Shown here piece after piece: positions 13,601 to 24,471 of a stretch of DNA of 64,000 nt. This DNA is from Haemophilus parainfluenzae T3T1. GTDB lineage: Bacteria > Pseudomonadota > Gammaproteobacteria > Enterobacterales > Pasteurellaceae. Location: positions 310,001-374,000 of the forward strand of contig NC_015964.1 in assembly GCF_000210895.1 (NCBI RefSeq). Reading direction: 5' to 3'. Positions within the stretch are counted from its first letter, which is position 1; each line of letters starts with the position of its first letter. The notes under the pieces are model-generated. The model saw only the letters and a program-made list of their open reading frames with translations, searched no databases and was not told where the DNA came from. Made by a program: the position numbers and the translations under genes.

Positions 13601-13625
13601 ACCGCACTTTGCACAAAAGTGCGGT
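13601..13625 (+). terminator. Uptake-sequence hairpin terminator after eno
   Basis: ACCGCACTTT (13601-13610) and AAAGTGCGGT (13616-13625) form a 10-bp stem followed by GTTTTTTT. Confidence 0.8.
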
Positions 13626-13644
13626 GTTTTTTTAAGGTGTTTTT

Positions 13645-14283
13645 ATGAAGACACAATCTGATTCACTGCTTACTGAACCTTGGTTATCTTGGGCTATCGA
13701 AATTCAAAGCATTGCACAAAACGGGCTAACTTATTGCAAAAATATCTATGATATTGAACGCTATGAACGCTTGCGGGATTTGTCTGCTGAAATGCTCGCT
13801 TATAAAACAGCAATCCCAAAAGAAACCGTTAGATCACTTTTCTGCAATGAGGCTGGTTATCAAACCCCTAAAATCGACTCGCGGGCAGCTATTTTCAAAG
13901 ATGATAAAATTTTATTAGTACAAGAAAATGATGGACGTTGGTCACTGCCTGGCGGCTGGATAGATGTGCTAGAAACCATTCATAGTAATACGATTAAAGA
14001 AGTACGCGAAGAAGCAGGGCTTAATGTAAAACCTACTTTCATTATTGCTATTCACGAACAACATAAACGCAATTTTCCGCCTTTTGTACATCCTGTACTC
14101 AAAACCTTCGTCATGTGCGAACCATTAAGTGGTGAATTTCAACCAAATAGTGAAACCGTCCAATCTGCCTATTTTGCGTTGAATGAACTGCCACCTATGA
14201 ATGAAGAAAAAAATACGCCTGCACAGGTTGAACTTTGCTTTCAAGCACACCATAGTAGTCACTGGACTACACAATTTGATTAG
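13645..14283 (+). CDS. Nudix hydrolase
   Basis: The 212-residue protein has a Nudix box (GGWIDVLE, then KEVREEAGL) at about residues 110-133. Before it lies an N-terminal helical extension of about 65 residues typical of the NUDIX_N_2 group. Such enzymes hydrolyse nucleoside diphosphate-linked compounds, often ADP-ribose or related sugars; the substrate here is not readable. It starts a chain of closely spaced genes (gap of 8 bp to the next) running to 17245. Confidence 0.85.
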   Translation: MKTQSDSLLTEPWLSWAIEIQSIAQNGLTYCKNIYDIERYERLRDLSAEMLAYKTAIPKETVRSLFCNEAGYQTPKIDSRAAIFKDDKILLVQENDGRWSLPGGWIDVLETIHSNTIKEVREEAGLNVKPTFIIAIHEQHKRNFPPFVHPVLKTFVMCEPLSGEFQPNSETVQSAYFALNELPPMNEEKNTPAQVELCFQAHHSSHWTTQFD

Positions 14284-14291
14284 GAAATACC

Positions 14292-14711
14292 ATGTTACAT
14301 TTAACCCTAGAAGACCAACTTTTTCTCGGTCAACCAAAACAAGTCGGTACACACTCGACTGTGCACGATCATCTGGCGGTGATGTTTGAAGATGATGGCG
14401 AAACGGGCTATTTTTATGCGTTAGATATGCGTCAAAATGCGCAGCCTGTTGTCGATTGCTTACATGTTTATAATGTGGATAACACACGCAATCACCATGA
14501 AGCACGTAAATTAGAAATCTGCTGGGATGAAAGCGGTTATTTAGCCTTATTGCTTATTAACGGCTATCCACATGCCGTATTTGATTTTGCCCATTTGATC
14601 GGCTATAACACCAACAAGCATCCTCAGCCTAACTTAATGAGCATGTGGACACACGAAGAAATCACCAATGAACGTGCAACAGCATGGCTTGGTGTCAATA
14701 CCATTAAATAG
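14292..14711 (+). CDS. Small conserved protein, DUF2251-like
   Basis: This 139-residue soluble protein has features I associate with DUF2251: a central THSTVHDHLAVMFEDDGETG block and a tail ending in ERATAWLGVN. No enzymatic motif is visible. It sits 8 bp after the Nudix gene and 8 bp before the HAD phosphatase gene, so it is an operon member. Its function is unknown. Confidence 0.65.
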   Translation: MLHLTLEDQLFLGQPKQVGTHSTVHDHLAVMFEDDGETGYFYALDMRQNAQPVVDCLHVYNVDNTRNHHEARKLEICWDESGYLALLLINGYPHAVFDFAHLIGYNTNKHPQPNLMSMWTHEEITNERATAWLGVNTIK

Positions 14712-14719
14712 GATTAACT

Positions 14720-15427
14720 ATGCGATTTTACCGCGGTCTTCAGCCTTTCAAGGTCATGAGTTTTGATCTTGATGACACCCTTTACGATAACAATGACGTC
14801 ATTCGTTTAGCCGAAGAACGCTTTCTTCAATGTGTGCAAGAACACGCACAACTGAGTGAGCTTACCTCAGAATATTGGCGAGGATGGAAATGGCAACTGG
14901 CGGAGAAAGATCCCTTGATTGCTGAAGATGTGATTGCCTGGCGTGTCGAAACGTTACGGCACTTACTGGCACATCATGGCAAGAGTGCGGTTGAAATTGA
15001 CCGCACTTTAGTGCTTGCCATGGAAGAGTTTATTAAATGGCGACATAAAATTGATGTACCCGCAGAAAGTATTGAAGTGCTGAATCAACTGAAAGATCGA
15101 TACCCGCTTAGCGTGATTACCAATGGTAATGTGATTGCAAAACGTATTGGGTTTGAACACTTTCAGCTGAGTTTACGTGGTGGAGAACAAGGCAGAGCGA
15201 AACCTCATCAAGATTTATTCCACCAAACCGCCCATTATTTTGGCGTAAAACCGAGTGAAATTTTACATATCGGTGACAACTTAACCACGGATGTTCAAGG
15301 CGCTATTCAAGCCGGCTGCCAAGCTGTATGGATTAATTTATCAGGCAAAAACCTCAATTCATTTACTGAAGCAAGTGTTTTGCCTACATTAGAAATCAAT
15401 CATTTAACTGAATTATTAACACTTTAA
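14720..15427 (+). CDS. yigB: HAD-superfamily phosphatase, YigB-like
   Basis: Motif I is FDLDDTLYDN near residue 16, motif II is SVITNGN, and the late motif is HIGDNLTTDVQGA. This is the pattern and length (235 residues) of YigB, an FMN/sugar phosphate phosphatase of the HAD family. The substrate is inferred from the family only. An uptake sequence (15000) lies inside the coding region. Confidence 0.85.
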   Translation: MRFYRGLQPFKVMSFDLDDTLYDNNDVIRLAEERFLQCVQEHAQLSELTSEYWRGWKWQLAEKDPLIAEDVIAWRVETLRHLLAHHGKSAVEIDRTLVLAMEEFIKWRHKIDVPAESIEVLNQLKDRYPLSVITNGNVIAKRIGFEHFQLSLRGGEQGRAKPHQDLFHQTAHYFGVKPSEILHIGDNLTTDVQGAIQAGCQAVWINLSGKNLNSFTEASVLPTLEINHLTELLTL

Positions 15428-15431
15428 CCCT

Positions 15432-16061
15432 ATGATGAAAAAGAAAAATCAAGTTCTCGTCAGCCTTTCTATTGTGGCTTTATTGGGCGGTTGCTCAGAA
15501 GAGCAAGTTCAACGAGATGTTTATAATAGCCTTGAGGATTGTTTAGCCGATTGGCAAAAAATTGAATTATGCGAAGCTGACCAATCTAATGAAAATAACA
15601 GCAGCACAACTGCACATGCTGGAGCTGGCTCCTCTCTCTCGGGCAATTTAAATACACGTCCAAGCAATAATAGTGAATGGTCAGAAGACAATCAGACCGT
15701 TAAACAAACCTTAAATCCTGATGGTGCAACTCACTCTAGCAATTCAAACGGTTCAGAAGGAGCAAGCCACACGAGTTCTGCAACAGGAGAAGGACACGGT
15801 AGTATGGGCAGTGCGATTGCAGGTGCCGCAATGGGCTATATGATCGCGCGTACGATGGGCTCATTTTTAGGCCCTAGTTACAATCCAAGTAACCGTGCCG
15901 TTTCAACACCAACGGGGCAAGTTATCCAACCGCAAACTAATCGTTCTGTCGGTAAGCCTGTATTAGTTAAAGGCAATGCAGGCAGCACTTACAGCAAACC
16001 GGTTTCACGCGGTGGCTTTAAAAGCTCAAATTCAAGCAGTAACCGTAGCTCAGGCGGTTAA
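15432..16061 (+). CDS. ygiB: YgiB-like lipoprotein (DUF1190)
   Basis: The N-terminus MMKKKNQVLVSLSIVALLGGCSEE is a lipoprotein signal with a lipobox ending at Cys. The mature protein has Tyr/Asn-Ser-Leu-Glu-Asp-Cys, a low-complexity Ser/Asn/Gly stretch, a Gly/Ala segment (GAAMGYMIARTMGSFLG), and a Ser/Arg/Gly tail ending in RSSGG. This matches E. coli YgiB in architecture. It lies 2 bp before the ygiC-like gene, the same pairing as in E. coli. Its role is unknown. Confidence 0.8.
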   Translation: MMKKKNQVLVSLSIVALLGGCSEEQVQRDVYNSLEDCLADWQKIELCEADQSNENNSSTTAHAGAGSSLSGNLNTRPSNNSEWSEDNQTVKQTLNPDGATHSSNSNGSEGASHTSSATGEGHGSMGSAIAGAAMGYMIARTMGSFLGPSYNPSNRAVSTPTGQVIQPQTNRSVGKPVLVKGNAGSTYSKPVSRGGFKSSNSSSNRSSGG

Positions 16062-16063
16062 AT

Positions 16064-17245
16064 ATGAAACGAATCACAGGCTTTCCTACTCGCCCTAATA
16101 TGGTGCAACAATTATTAGATGTGGGCTTTGATTACTATAATCTGCCTTCCTCTGATGGATCGCATTATTGGTCGGACAATGTGGCGTATGAATTTACCCT
16201 AGCGGAAATCGATCATATTGAAGACGCCACCAACGAATTGCACGCGATGTGTATGGACTTTGTTGCCGATGAAGTGAAACAAGGTGATTATGCCCATTAT
16301 CGCTTCACCGATTTACAGAAAAATCTGATTGAACAAACATGGGCTAAAGACGTACCGCACTTATATGGCCGTTTTGATTTTGGTTATGACGGTGAAAACC
16401 TCAAAATGTTTGAATACAATGCCGATACGCCTACTTCCCTGCTTGAAGCTGCCGTGGTGCAATGGCAATGGTTAGAGCAAATTGAAGGCTTAGCGCATCG
16501 TGACCAATTCAATTGGATTCACGAAGAATTGCTTAATCGCTTTCAGTTTATTCAACAGCAAACTGGATTAAAAGATTTCCATTTTAGTGCCATGCAAGAA
16601 GCAGGCCGTGAAGATTGGGGCAATATTGATTACTTAGCGGATGTGGCTTACAACGCAGGTTGGCATATTCATCAACTTGCCATTGAAGATGTGGGCTACG
16701 ATAAAGACAGTCAGCAATTCCTCGATCTGAATAATCAACCTATTGATTGTTTATTTAAGCTCTATCCGCTCGAATGGATGACCACCACAGAATATGCGCC
16801 ACACATGCTTAATTCATCCACCACTTTTATTGAACCAGCGTGGAAATTACTATTAAGCAATAAAGTGCTATTAGCGAAATTGTGGCAAAAACATCCAAAC
16901 CACCCTTTATTACTACCCGCTTACTTTAGTAAACATGATATTACCGATCGTCAATCAATATGGGTGAAAAAACCGACGTTGGGCCGTGAGGGTGCCAATG
17001 TTTCTTACTATGAAAAACGTAATGGTCTAGAATTTGCTGCCAAAGGTAGCGAACATTCTACCTTTTACGATCAAGCAGGTTACATCTATCAACAAAAATT
17101 TGAACTGCCAAATTTTGATGGTATGTACCCTATGATTGGCTCTTGGGTAGTGGGTGATGTGGCTTGTGGCATTGGATTAAGAGAAGATTTTACCCCAGTT
17201 ACCGGCAATGATAGCCACTTCATTCCGCACTATTTTGTGGAATAA
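16064..17245 (+). CDS. ygiC: Glutathionylspermidine synthase-like ATP-grasp protein, YgiC-like
   Basis: The 393-residue protein carries family features: GRFDFGYDGENLKMFEYNADTPTSLLEAAVVQWQW split across residues about 100-135, and the ATP-binding VKKPTLGREGANVS near residue 306. It corresponds to the synthetase half of E. coli Gss, as in YgiC/YjfC. These are ATP-dependent peptide-bond-forming enzymes whose own substrate is uncertain. Partner gene ygiB is immediately upstream. Confidence 0.85.
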   Translation: MKRITGFPTRPNMVQQLLDVGFDYYNLPSSDGSHYWSDNVAYEFTLAEIDHIEDATNELHAMCMDFVADEVKQGDYAHYRFTDLQKNLIEQTWAKDVPHLYGRFDFGYDGENLKMFEYNADTPTSLLEAAVVQWQWLEQIEGLAHRDQFNWIHEELLNRFQFIQQQTGLKDFHFSAMQEAGREDWGNIDYLADVAYNAGWHIHQLAIEDVGYDKDSQQFLDLNNQPIDCLFKLYPLEWMTTTEYAPHMLNSSTTFIEPAWKLLLSNKVLLAKLWQKHPNHPLLLPAYFSKHDITDRQSIWVKKPTLGREGANVSYYEKRNGLEFAAKGSEHSTFYDQAGYIYQQKFELPNFDGMYPMIGSWVVGDVACGIGLREDFTPVTGNDSHFIPHYFVE

Positions 17246-17293
17246 AAACAACGCAAAAAATGACCGCACTTAACAGATAATAAGGAGATAAAT

Positions 17294-18439
17294 ATGTATC
17301 CATTTAGTTTTCAAAACCCTACTCGCATTGAATTTGGTCTCGATAAAGAAAAAGAGATGGGTAAATATATGCATGAATACGGTGCAAAAAAGGCCTTAAT
17401 TATCTATGGTAGTGAACGTGTCAAACAATCCGGTTTATTTGAAGATGTGGCGAAAAGCTTACGTGAACATGGCATTGAATACATTGAATGTGGTGGCGTA
17501 AAAAGCAACCCGACAATCAGTAAAGTTCGTGAAGCCGTTGCAATGGCGAAAGCCTTTGGTGCAGATAGCGTGTTGAGTATCGGTGGCGGCTCTTGCCTTG
17601 ATAGTGCGAAAGCGATCGCGGCAGGTGCGTGCTATGAGGGTGATACTTGGGACTTCTTTAAAGGCACACCGGTACAAAAAGCATTAATGATTTTCGATGT
17701 GATCACCCTTGCGGCAACAGGCAGCGAAATGAACTGGGGCTCAGTCATTACCAATGAAGAAACACAGCAAAAATATTCGATTCACAACAATCATTTATTC
17801 CCAAAAGTATCAGTCATTAATCCGAAATTACAAGCGACCGTCAGTCGTGATTACTTAGTGTATTCTGCTGCAGATATTATTGCTCATTCGATTGAAGCCT
17901 ATTTCACGGCGGAATATCGCCCTGAAATTGTTGATTTCTTAGTAGAAAGCAATATTAAAACCGTTATTCGCACCACGGAAATCCTGCTCAATGATCCACA
18001 AGATCTCAATGCTCGTGGTGAATTTGCCTGGGCGGCTACACTGGCGTTAAATGGTTTAACGCATTTAGGTATCTCACCTTACGGTTTCCCAAATCATATG
18101 ATTGAGCATTCCATGAGTGCGATTTCAGATGTGCCACATGGTGCTGGCCTTTCCGTGATTATGCCTGCGTGGATGCAATGGTATCAATTTCAAAGGCCTG
18201 CTCAATTCAAACGCTTTGCTAAAGAAATATTTGGCTTAGACAAGGCTGAAGACGGTATCCTAGCCTTAAAAGCTTGGTTTGATAAAATCGGCACACCAAC
18301 GAGTCTTGAACAACTTGGTATTGATGATGAAACCTTAGCTGAAATTATTGAAAATGCGGCTCAAACTGCAATCAGAGCTAAAGTGGAAAAAACGTATACT
18401 AAAGAAGCTATTGAAGCCATTTTCGCTTTAGCGAAGTAA
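17294..18439 (+). CDS. Iron-containing alcohol dehydrogenase
   Basis: This 381-residue group III dehydrogenase has the cofactor motif GGGSCLDSAK at residues 97-106. The metal-binding histidines lie in the region AHSIEAY, NHMIEHSMSAISDVPHGAGLS. It resembles YqhD/butanol-dehydrogenase types that reduce aldehydes with NAD(P)H. AAGGAGATAA precedes the ATG, and an uptake sequence at 17262 lies in the 48-bp gap after ygiC. The physiological substrate is not visible. Confidence 0.88.
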   Translation: MYPFSFQNPTRIEFGLDKEKEMGKYMHEYGAKKALIIYGSERVKQSGLFEDVAKSLREHGIEYIECGGVKSNPTISKVREAVAMAKAFGADSVLSIGGGSCLDSAKAIAAGACYEGDTWDFFKGTPVQKALMIFDVITLAATGSEMNWGSVITNEETQQKYSIHNNHLFPKVSVINPKLQATVSRDYLVYSAADIIAHSIEAYFTAEYRPEIVDFLVESNIKTVIRTTEILLNDPQDLNARGEFAWAATLALNGLTHLGISPYGFPNHMIEHSMSAISDVPHGAGLSVIMPAWMQWYQFQRPAQFKRFAKEIFGLDKAEDGILALKAWFDKIGTPTSLEQLGIDDETLAEIIENAAQTAIRAKVEKTYTKEAIEAIFALAK

Positions 18440-18539
18440 TCTCTCATAAGAAAGAGCGGTCAAATTCAAAATATAATGAAATTTGAGCGCTCTTTTTATA
18501 TTCTCAACATTTCACTTATTGAAAAGCATGTAAAAAATA

Positions 18540-18567
18540 ACCGCACTTTAGTTACCCAAAGTGCGGT
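18540..18567. terminator. Uptake-sequence hairpin terminator
   Basis: ACCGCACTTT (18540-18549) and AAAGTGCGGT (18558-18567) form a 10-bp stem between the convergent dehydrogenase gene and rplA. A second imperfect hairpin (AAAGAGCGGTCAAAT with ATTTGAGCGCTCTTT) precedes it at about 18451-18495. Confidence 0.7.
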
Positions 18568-18594
18568 TAATTTGAATTAAGTTTTAACGCTTAA

Positions 18595-19284
18595 TTATAG
18601 TGAAGCTTGATCAACAGCCACACCAGCCCCCATAGTTGTAGAGATGCTTACTTTCTTGATAAAGATACCTTTTGCAGTAGTTGGTTTTGCTTTGTTTAAA
18701 GCAGCCAATAATGCTTGAAGGTTTTCTTTTAATTGAACTTCAGAGAAGTTTGCTTTACCAATTGTTGTGTGGATGATACCGTTTTTATCGTTACGATAAC
18801 GGATCTGACCAGATTTAGCATTTTTAACTGCTTCAGCAACGTTTGGTGTTACGGTACCAACTTTAGGGTTTGGCATTAAACCACGTGGGCCTAATACTTG
18901 ACCTAATTGACCAACAACACGCATTGCATCAGGAGAAGCGATAACAACATCAAAGTTCATTTCGCCTTTTTTGATTTGCTCTGCTAAATCTTCCATACCG
19001 ACTAAATCAGCGCCAGCTTCTTTAGCTGCATCTGCGTTAGCACCTTGGGTGAACACAGCTACACGTACTTCACGACCAGTACCGTGTGGTAATACAGTTG
19101 CACCACGAACGTTTTGGTCTGATTTACGAGGATCGATACCTAAGTTTACTGCAACGTCAACACTTTCAACGAATTTAGCCGTTGCGAATTGTTTTAATAA
19201 CGCGATTGCTTCGTTGATTTCGTATGCTTTAGTAGAATCTACGCCAGCTTTGATTGCTTTCATTTTTTTAGTCAATTTAGCCAT
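18595..19284 (-). CDS. rplA: 50S ribosomal protein L1
   Basis: L1 binds 23S rRNA at the exit-site stalk and in E. coli represses its own operon. The 229-residue protein has the expected opening (KLTKKMKAI), [19 protein letters not shown], and the signature [12 protein letters not shown]. It lies 4 bp after rplK and uses highly biased codons. Confidence 0.97.
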   Translation of the reverse strand: MAKLTKKMKAIKAGVDSTKAYEINEAIALLKQFATAKFVESVDVAVNLGIDPRKSDQNVRGATVLPHGTGREVRVAVFTQGANADAAKEAGADLVGMEDLAEQIKKGEMNFDVVIASPDAMRVVGQLGQVLGPRGLMPNPKVGTVTPNVAEAVKNAKSGQIRYRNDKNGIIHTTIGKANFSEVQLKENLQALLAALNKAKPTTAKGIFIKKVSISTTMGAGVAVDQASL

Positions 19285-19288
19285 CGTA

Positions 19289-19717
19289 TTATTCCTCCAC
19301 CACTAAGCCCATTGAGCGAGCAGTACCAGCAATTGATTTCATTTTAGTTTCGATAGTCGCGCCAGTCATATCTGCTGCTTTAGTTTCAGCGATTTGACGA
19401 ACTTGATCTAAAGTTACTTTACCCACTTTATCTTTGTTCGGTTTACCAGAACCAGATTTGATACCTGCAGCTTTTTTCAATAATACTGCTGCTGGTGGAG
19501 TTTTAGTAATGAAAGTGAATGAACGGTCTGCATATACAGTGATAACAACTGGAATTGGTAAACCTTTTTCTAAGCTCTCAGTACGAGCGTTGAATGCTTT
19601 ACAGAATTCCATGATGTTCACACCTTGTTGACCTAATGCAGGACCAACTGGTGGTGATGGGTTTGCCATACCAGCTGCAACTTGCAACTTAACGTATGCT
19701 TGGACTTTTTTTGCCAT
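19289..19717 (-). CDS. rplK: 50S ribosomal protein L11
   Basis: L11 forms the base of the GTPase-associated stalk. The 142-residue protein reads [20 protein letters not shown], then [22 protein letters not shown] cut at the standard positions, and ends SMGLVVEE. It is the first gene of an rplK-rplA pair. The 171-bp gap before it holds the nusG terminator and probably its own promoter. Confidence 0.97.
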   Translation of the reverse strand: MAKKVQAYVKLQVAAGMANPSPPVGPALGQQGVNIMEFCKAFNARTESLEKGLPIPVVITVYADRSFTFITKTPPAAVLLKKAAGIKSGSGKPNKDKVGKVTLDQVRQIAETKAADMTGATIETKMKSIAGTARSMGLVVEE

Positions 19718-19832
19718 TTTTTAGTTTCCTCTAAATGGGTGATAACGCCGAAATCGGCTCCCCTGTTAATGAAAGGCTGTATTTTAATTAATCAGCCTCA
19801 AAATTTCAAGCAGAAAAACTACTCGAAAAACA

Positions 19833-19858
19833 ACCGCACTTTATTTTTTAAGTGCGGT
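19833..19858 (-). terminator. Uptake-sequence hairpin after nusG
   Basis: ACCGCACTT (19833-19841) and AAGTGCGGT (19850-19858) form an inverted pair 31 bp past the nusG stop. It separates secE-nusG from rplK-rplA. Confidence 0.65.
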
Positions 19859-19888
19859 CATTAAATTTCTTATTTTGGAAAAGGGAAA

Positions 19889-20446
19889 TTAACGTGTTTT
19901 TTCCACTTGACCAAATTCAAGCTCAACTGGTGTTGCACGACCGAAGATAGAGACAGACACTTTTAAGCGCCCTTTTTCGTAATCCACTTCTTCAACCGTA
20001 CCATTAAAGTCAGCAAATGGACCTTCTGTCACACGCACTTCTTCACCTGGTTGATATTCTTTACGATGACGTGGTTTTTCAGCACTTTGCTCTAAACGAT
20101 TTAAAATTAAATCTGCTTCACGTTTAGAAATTGGTGCTGGTTTATCTGGTGTACCACCGATAAAGCCCATTACACGTGGTACGCTTTTTACTAAGTGCCA
20201 TGTGTCATCATTCATTGCCATTTCAACTAATACATAGCCAGGGAAGAATTTACGTTCGCTTTTACGACGTTTACCTGCTACGTTTTCAACGACTTCTTCA
20301 GTCGGCACTAACACTTCACCAAACTGATCTTCCATTTGTTGTTGTTTGATATATTCACGCAATGTGATTGCTACACGACTCTCAAAGCCTGAGAATGCTT
20401 GCAATACATACCAACGTTTTTTGGATACGTTTTCAGTTTCGCTCAT
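19889..20446 (-). CDS. nusG: Transcription termination/antitermination factor NusG
   Basis: NusG binds RNA polymerase and links it to Rho or to ribosomal S10. The N-terminal NGN domain starts [18 protein letters not shown], and the C-terminal KOW domain contains [21 protein letters not shown]. At 185 residues it is full length. It follows secE by one base, the conserved secE-nusG arrangement. Confidence 0.97.
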   Translation of the reverse strand: MSETENVSKKRWYVLQAFSGFESRVAITLREYIKQQQMEDQFGEVLVPTEEVVENVAGKRRKSERKFFPGYVLVEMAMNDDTWHLVKSVPRVMGFIGGTPDKPAPISKREADLILNRLEQSAEKPRHRKEYQPGEEVRVTEGPFADFNGTVEEVDYEKGRLKVSVSIFGRATPVELEFGQVEKTR

Positions 20447-20447
20447 T

Positions 20448-20864
20448 TTAGAATCTCAAATCAGTTAAGAAGTTAATCAATGCAATGATAATTGAATCAA
20501 TTGCCCAGAAGAATAAAGAGGTAAGCACGGTTACCCCAATAACGATTAAAGTGGTTTGACGTGTTTCTGCACGAGTTGGCCATACCACTTTACGACCTTC
20601 AACTTTTGCTTCGCTAAAGAATGTGCGAGCTTTTGTACCTTGGTTGGTAATTGCAGCTAAACCAAAAGCAATTAATAAAGCGACAACTACGCCAATTACA
20701 CGCACAGGTAAAGAGAAGGCGTCTTTAAAATAAACGTTACCAATCGCTGCAGCAGTAAAAAATGCCACAGAAAGAATCCAAAGAAGCGTGTTTAAGCCTT
20801 TTGATTTTCCTTCTACGACTTGTTCTTGGTCATGTTTCTTTTTCTCAACAATTTCAGTTGCCAT
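20448..20864 (-). CDS. secE: Protein translocase subunit SecE
   Basis: SecE is the essential small subunit of SecYEG. The 138-residue protein has three membrane segments: about residues 25-45, 50-75 and 105-135. The conserved amphipathic block [20 protein letters not shown] precedes the third. The three-helix form is the one found in gamma-proteobacteria. Confidence 0.95.
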   Translation of the reverse strand: MATEIVEKKKHDQEQVVEGKSKGLNTLLWILSVAFFTAAAIGNVYFKDAFSLPVRVIGVVVALLIAFGLAAITNQGTKARTFFSEAKVEGRKVVWPTRAETRQTTLIVIGVTVLTSLFFWAIDSIIIALINFLTDLRF

Positions 20865-20985
20865 AAGTGAATCCGTATAAAATAAGGGATAAATAATTTT
20901 TAGATTAATTTCAGAGCGTGCGATTGTAGCATTTTCTTTCGGGATTGCCTATGAAAAATGTTAGAAAAAACAATCGCACTTTCTA

Positions 20986-22224
20986 TTAGTTTTTATATTC
21001 GAGCTTTGGTGGTTTGTTATCAACGATGGTTTCTTCATCCACAATCACTTTTTGCAAGTTTTCGATTGAAGGTAAATCATACATCGTATCTAACAATACC
21101 GCCTCAACGATTGAGCGTAAACCACGTGCACCGGTTTTACGTTCAAGGGCTTTTTTCGCCATCGCTTTTAATGCTTCTGGCGTGAATTCAAGTTCCACAT
21201 CTTCTAAGCCAAATAATGCTTGATATTGTTTGGTCAGTGCATTTTTCGGTTGAGTAAGGATCTGAATTAACGCTTCTTCATCTAATTCGCTTAATGGCGC
21301 AATCATTGGAAGACGACCAATAAATTCTGGAATCAAACCAAATTTCATTAAATCATCTGGCTCAACTTGACGGAATAATTCAGAAAGATTTTCTTTGTCT
21401 TCTTCTTTCTCTACTTTCGCATCAAAACCAATTCCAGTATCAGTTTGTGTACGCTTACCGATAATTTTATCTAAGCCGGCAAATGCCCCACCACAAATAA
21501 AGAGAATTTTCGAAGTATCCACTTTCAACATTTCTTGTTGTGGGTGTTTACGTCCACCTTGTGGAGGCACAGACGCAATAGTGCCTTCAATTAATTTTAA
21601 TAAAGCTTGTTGCACACCTTCACCAGACACATCGCGAGTAATAGACGCCCCTTCTGATTTACGGCTGATTTTATCAATTTCATCAATATAGATAATGCCC
21701 TGCTCTGCTTTTTCCGTATCGTAATCGCAGTTTTGCAATAATTTCTGCAGAACATTTTCCACGTCTTCGCCCACATAACCAGCTTCAGTTAACGTCGTCG
21801 CATCGGCCATAGCAAAAGGCACATTTAAACGACGCGCCAAGGTTTGAGCTAATAAGGTTTTACCGCTACCTGTTGGACCAATTAACAAGATGTTACTTTT
21901 ACCTAATTCCACATCATTGCTTTGGTGGTTCGTGCGTAAGCGTTTATAATGATTGTAAACGGCCACTGACAAGACTTTTTTCGCATAATCTTGCCCAATC
22001 ACATAATCATCTAAGTGAGCACGAATTTCGTGCGGTGTTGGTAATTTTTCTTCAACTGCCAGTTCGCTAGGTGTTTCGATTTCTCCACTGTCTTCCAACA
22101 TACTGTGGCAAAGCTCGATACACTCGTTACAAATATAACCATCTGTACCCGCAATTAATTTACCTACTTCACTTTTCTCTCTTCCGCAGAAAGAACAGTG
22201 AAGATCGTTATCATTTGTTGTCAT
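20986..22224 (-). CDS. clpX: ATP-dependent Clp protease ATP-binding subunit ClpX
   Basis: ClpX is the AAA+ unfoldase that feeds ClpP. The N-terminal zinc domain uses C10, C13, C32 and C35 (CSFC, CNEC). Walker A GPTGSGKT is at 116-123, Walker B is [10 protein letters not shown], and the IGF loop ([12 protein letters not shown]) that docks ClpP is present. At 412 residues it is slightly shorter than the 424-residue E. coli protein. It starts 9 bp after clpP. Confidence 0.97.
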   Translation of the reverse strand: MTTNDNDLHCSFCGREKSEVGKLIAGTDGYICNECIELCHSMLEDSGEIETPSELAVEEKLPTPHEIRAHLDDYVIGQDYAKKVLSVAVYNHYKRLRTNHQSNDVELGKSNILLIGPTGSGKTLLAQTLARRLNVPFAMADATTLTEAGYVGEDVENVLQKLLQNCDYDTEKAEQGIIYIDEIDKISRKSEGASITRDVSGEGVQQALLKLIEGTIASVPPQGGRKHPQQEMLKVDTSKILFICGGAFAGLDKIIGKRTQTDTGIGFDAKVEKEEDKENLSELFRQVEPDDLMKFGLIPEFIGRLPMIAPLSELDEEALIQILTQPKNALTKQYQALFGLEDVELEFTPEALKAMAKKALERKTGARGLRSIVEAVLLDTMYDLPSIENLQKVIVDEETIVDNKPPKLEYKN

Positions 22225-22233
22225 GTTAAATCC

Positions 22234-22815
22234 TTAACGTTTAATCAACACATCGTCCACTAAGCCGTAAGCTTTTGCTTCTTCTGCCGACATAAAGTTG
22301 TCACGATCGGTGTCTTTTTCGATACGTTCGATGCTTTGACCAGTATGGAAAGCAAGACGCTCGTTTAAGGTTTGTTTAATTTTTAAAATTTCTTGTGCGT
22401 GGATCTGAATATCTGATGCTTGTCCACGGAAACCACCTAACGGTTGGTGAATCATCACGCGTGCATTTGGTAATGCAGCACGTTTTCCTGCAGTACCTCC
22501 TGCAAGTAAAAATGCGCCCATTGAGCAAGCTTGACCAATGCAAAGGGTACGCACATCCGGTTTAATAAATTGCATGGTATCGTAAATTGCCATACCCGCA
22601 GTCACTGAACCGCCCGGTGAGTTAATATAAATATTGATATCTTTTTTCGGATCTTCTGATTCTAAGAAAAGTAGCTGTGCCACGATCAAATTTGCCATAC
22701 GATCTTCTACTTCACCACTCAAGAAGATCACGCGCTCTTTTAATAGGCGGGAATAAATGTCGTACGAACGTTCACCACGAGAGGTTTGTTCGACAACCAT
22801 AGGAATTACACTCAT
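22234..22815 (-). CDS. clpP: ATP-dependent Clp protease proteolytic subunit
   Basis: ClpP is the barrel serine peptidase of the Clp system. Catalytic S98 sits in [12 protein letters not shown] and H123 in MIHQPLGG; the acidic partner lies in the [15 protein letters not shown] segment. At 193 residues it is full length. Gene order tig, clpP, clpX matches E. coli. Confidence 0.97.
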   Translation of the reverse strand: MSVIPMVVEQTSRGERSYDIYSRLLKERVIFLSGEVEDRMANLIVAQLLFLESEDPKKDINIYINSPGGSVTAGMAIYDTMQFIKPDVRTLCIGQACSMGAFLLAGGTAGKRAALPNARVMIHQPLGGFRGQASDIQIHAQEILKIKQTLNERLAFHTGQSIERIEKDTDRDNFMSAEEAKAYGLVDDVLIKR

Positions 22816-22959
22816 TTTTGCCCCTAAATATGTGCTAAAAAATCGGGCAATATTCTACCCGAAAATCAGTAAAAACAAAAATGCGGTCGCTTTTCATTGA
22901 AAAAAACAACCGCACTTTCGATGATATACCTGTGAATTTAATTCACATTCTATCAATTA

Positions 22960-24258
22960 TTATGCTTGTGGATTCATGATCTCATCAAATGAAGACGCTT
23001 TTTCAGTCACTTGAGCTTTAGCAAGAACGGCATCAACGGCTTGTTCTTCTAATACTACATTGCGAATGTTGTTCATTAATTCTTCATTTTTGCTGTAATA
23101 TTCAACTACTTCAGCTGGTTGTTCGTAAGCAGAAGCGATATCCGCGATCATTGCTTTCGCACGTTCTTCATCTGGTTTCAATTCGTTTGATTTGATCACT
23201 TCAGAGAATAATAAACCGACTTGAACACGACGTTTTGCATCTGCTTCAAATAATTCACGTGGTAATTGTGCCGCTTGTTGTGCATTGCCACCGAAACGTT
23301 GTGCTGCTTGGTTACGTAACACATTGATTTCTTCTTCTACTGCAGAAGCTGGAACATCAATTGGGTTTTGTTCGATTAAACCATTGATGACTTGTTGTTT
23401 AACGCGAGAAACTAATGCGTTTTTCAATTCACGTTCCATGTTTTTACGGATTTCTGCACGTAAATCTGCCACAGTTTTGGTGTTTGGACCAAATTTAGCA
23501 ACGAATTCATCTGTTAATTCTGGTAATTCCATTTCTTCTACTTTTTTCAAGGTGATCGCAAATTTTGCATCTTTACCTTTTAAGTTTTCAGAATGGTACT
23601 CCGCTGGGAAAGTCACATTGATATCGAATTGTTCGCCTGCTTTGTGACCTACGATGCCCTCTTCAAAACCAGGGATCATACGACCTTGGCCCATGAATAG
23701 AACGAAATCAGTTGCTTTACCGCCTTCGAATTCTTCGCCATCTACAGAACCAACGAAGTCGATGGTTACGCGAGAATCTGCTTTCGCTGCGGCTTTGCTT
23801 TCAACCCAAGTGGCTTGTTGTTTACGTAATACCTCAATCATTTTATCGATATCAGCTTCAGTGATTTCAACAGTTGGTTTCTCAACTTTGATATTTTCTA
23901 AGCCTTTTAATTCAACTTCTGGGTATACTTCGAAAGTTGCTGTGAATGATAAATCTTTACCTGGTTCGAACGTTTCGATAGCGAAAGTTGGACGACCTGC
24001 GATGTTGATTTTCTCAGCGATGACTGCATCAAAGAAATGACGTGGTAATAGATCGTTTAATACATCTTGACGGATTGATGCGCCAAAACGTTGTTCAATG
24101 ATGTGAGCTGGCACGTGACCTTTACGGAAACCATCAACACGTACATTTTTTGCTGCACGTTTGAATTCTTCACGAGTTGCTTTTTCTACAGCTTCAGCTG
24201 GAACGGTGATCGTCACACGACGCTCTAAACCTTGAGTTGTTTCAATATTTAATGACAT
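22960..24258 (-). CDS. tig: Trigger factor
   Basis: Trigger factor is the ribosome-bound chaperone and prolyl isomerase. It shows the ribosome-binding signature [17 protein letters not shown], a central FKBP domain ([17 protein letters not shown], and [11 protein letters not shown]), and a helical C-terminal chaperone domain. The frame runs four codons further upstream, but [10 protein letters not shown] at 24258 gives the standard 432 residues. Confidence 0.96.
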   Translation of the reverse strand: MSLNIETTQGLERRVTITVPAEAVEKATREEFKRAAKNVRVDGFRKGHVPAHIIEQRFGASIRQDVLNDLLPRHFFDAVIAEKINIAGRPTFAIETFEPGKDLSFTATFEVYPEVELKGLENIKVEKPTVEITEADIDKMIEVLRKQQATWVESKAAAKADSRVTIDFVGSVDGEEFEGGKATDFVLFMGQGRMIPGFEEGIVGHKAGEQFDINVTFPAEYHSENLKGKDAKFAITLKKVEEMELPELTDEFVAKFGPNTKTVADLRAEIRKNMERELKNALVSRVKQQVINGLIEQNPIDVPASAVEEEINVLRNQAAQRFGGNAQQAAQLPRELFEADAKRRVQVGLLFSEVIKSNELKPDEERAKAMIADIASAYEQPAEVVEYYSKNEELMNNIRNVVLEEQAVDAVLAKAQVTEKASSFDEIMNPQA

Positions 24259-24432
24259 TTGTAACCTCAATTAATGTTGCACTCGGTAAAAACCACACCG
24301 AACACGTTATTGTTTGTAAAAATAAAAAACCGCCAAATTATAGCGAAAGAAAATCAAACAGTCGATAGAAACCAGAAAATTCAATAGAAAACTAGCTAAA
24401 ATTGCACAATTTATCAACAATTTTTGATAAAG

Positions 24433-24465
24433 AAAAAAGTGCGGTCAAAAATAACCGCACTTTTT
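24433..24465 (-). terminator. Uptake-sequence hairpin terminator
   Basis: AAAAAAGTGCGGT (24433-24445) and ACCGCACTTTTT (24454-24465) form a strong stem immediately after the BON-LysM gene. Confidence 0.75.
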
Positions 24466-24471
24466 ATCGAA

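Noticed and set aside
23285-24040. Two long plus-strand frames (120 and 128 codons) opposite tig
   Set aside because: Antisense shadows; Ser/Asn/Phe-rich translations without known domains.
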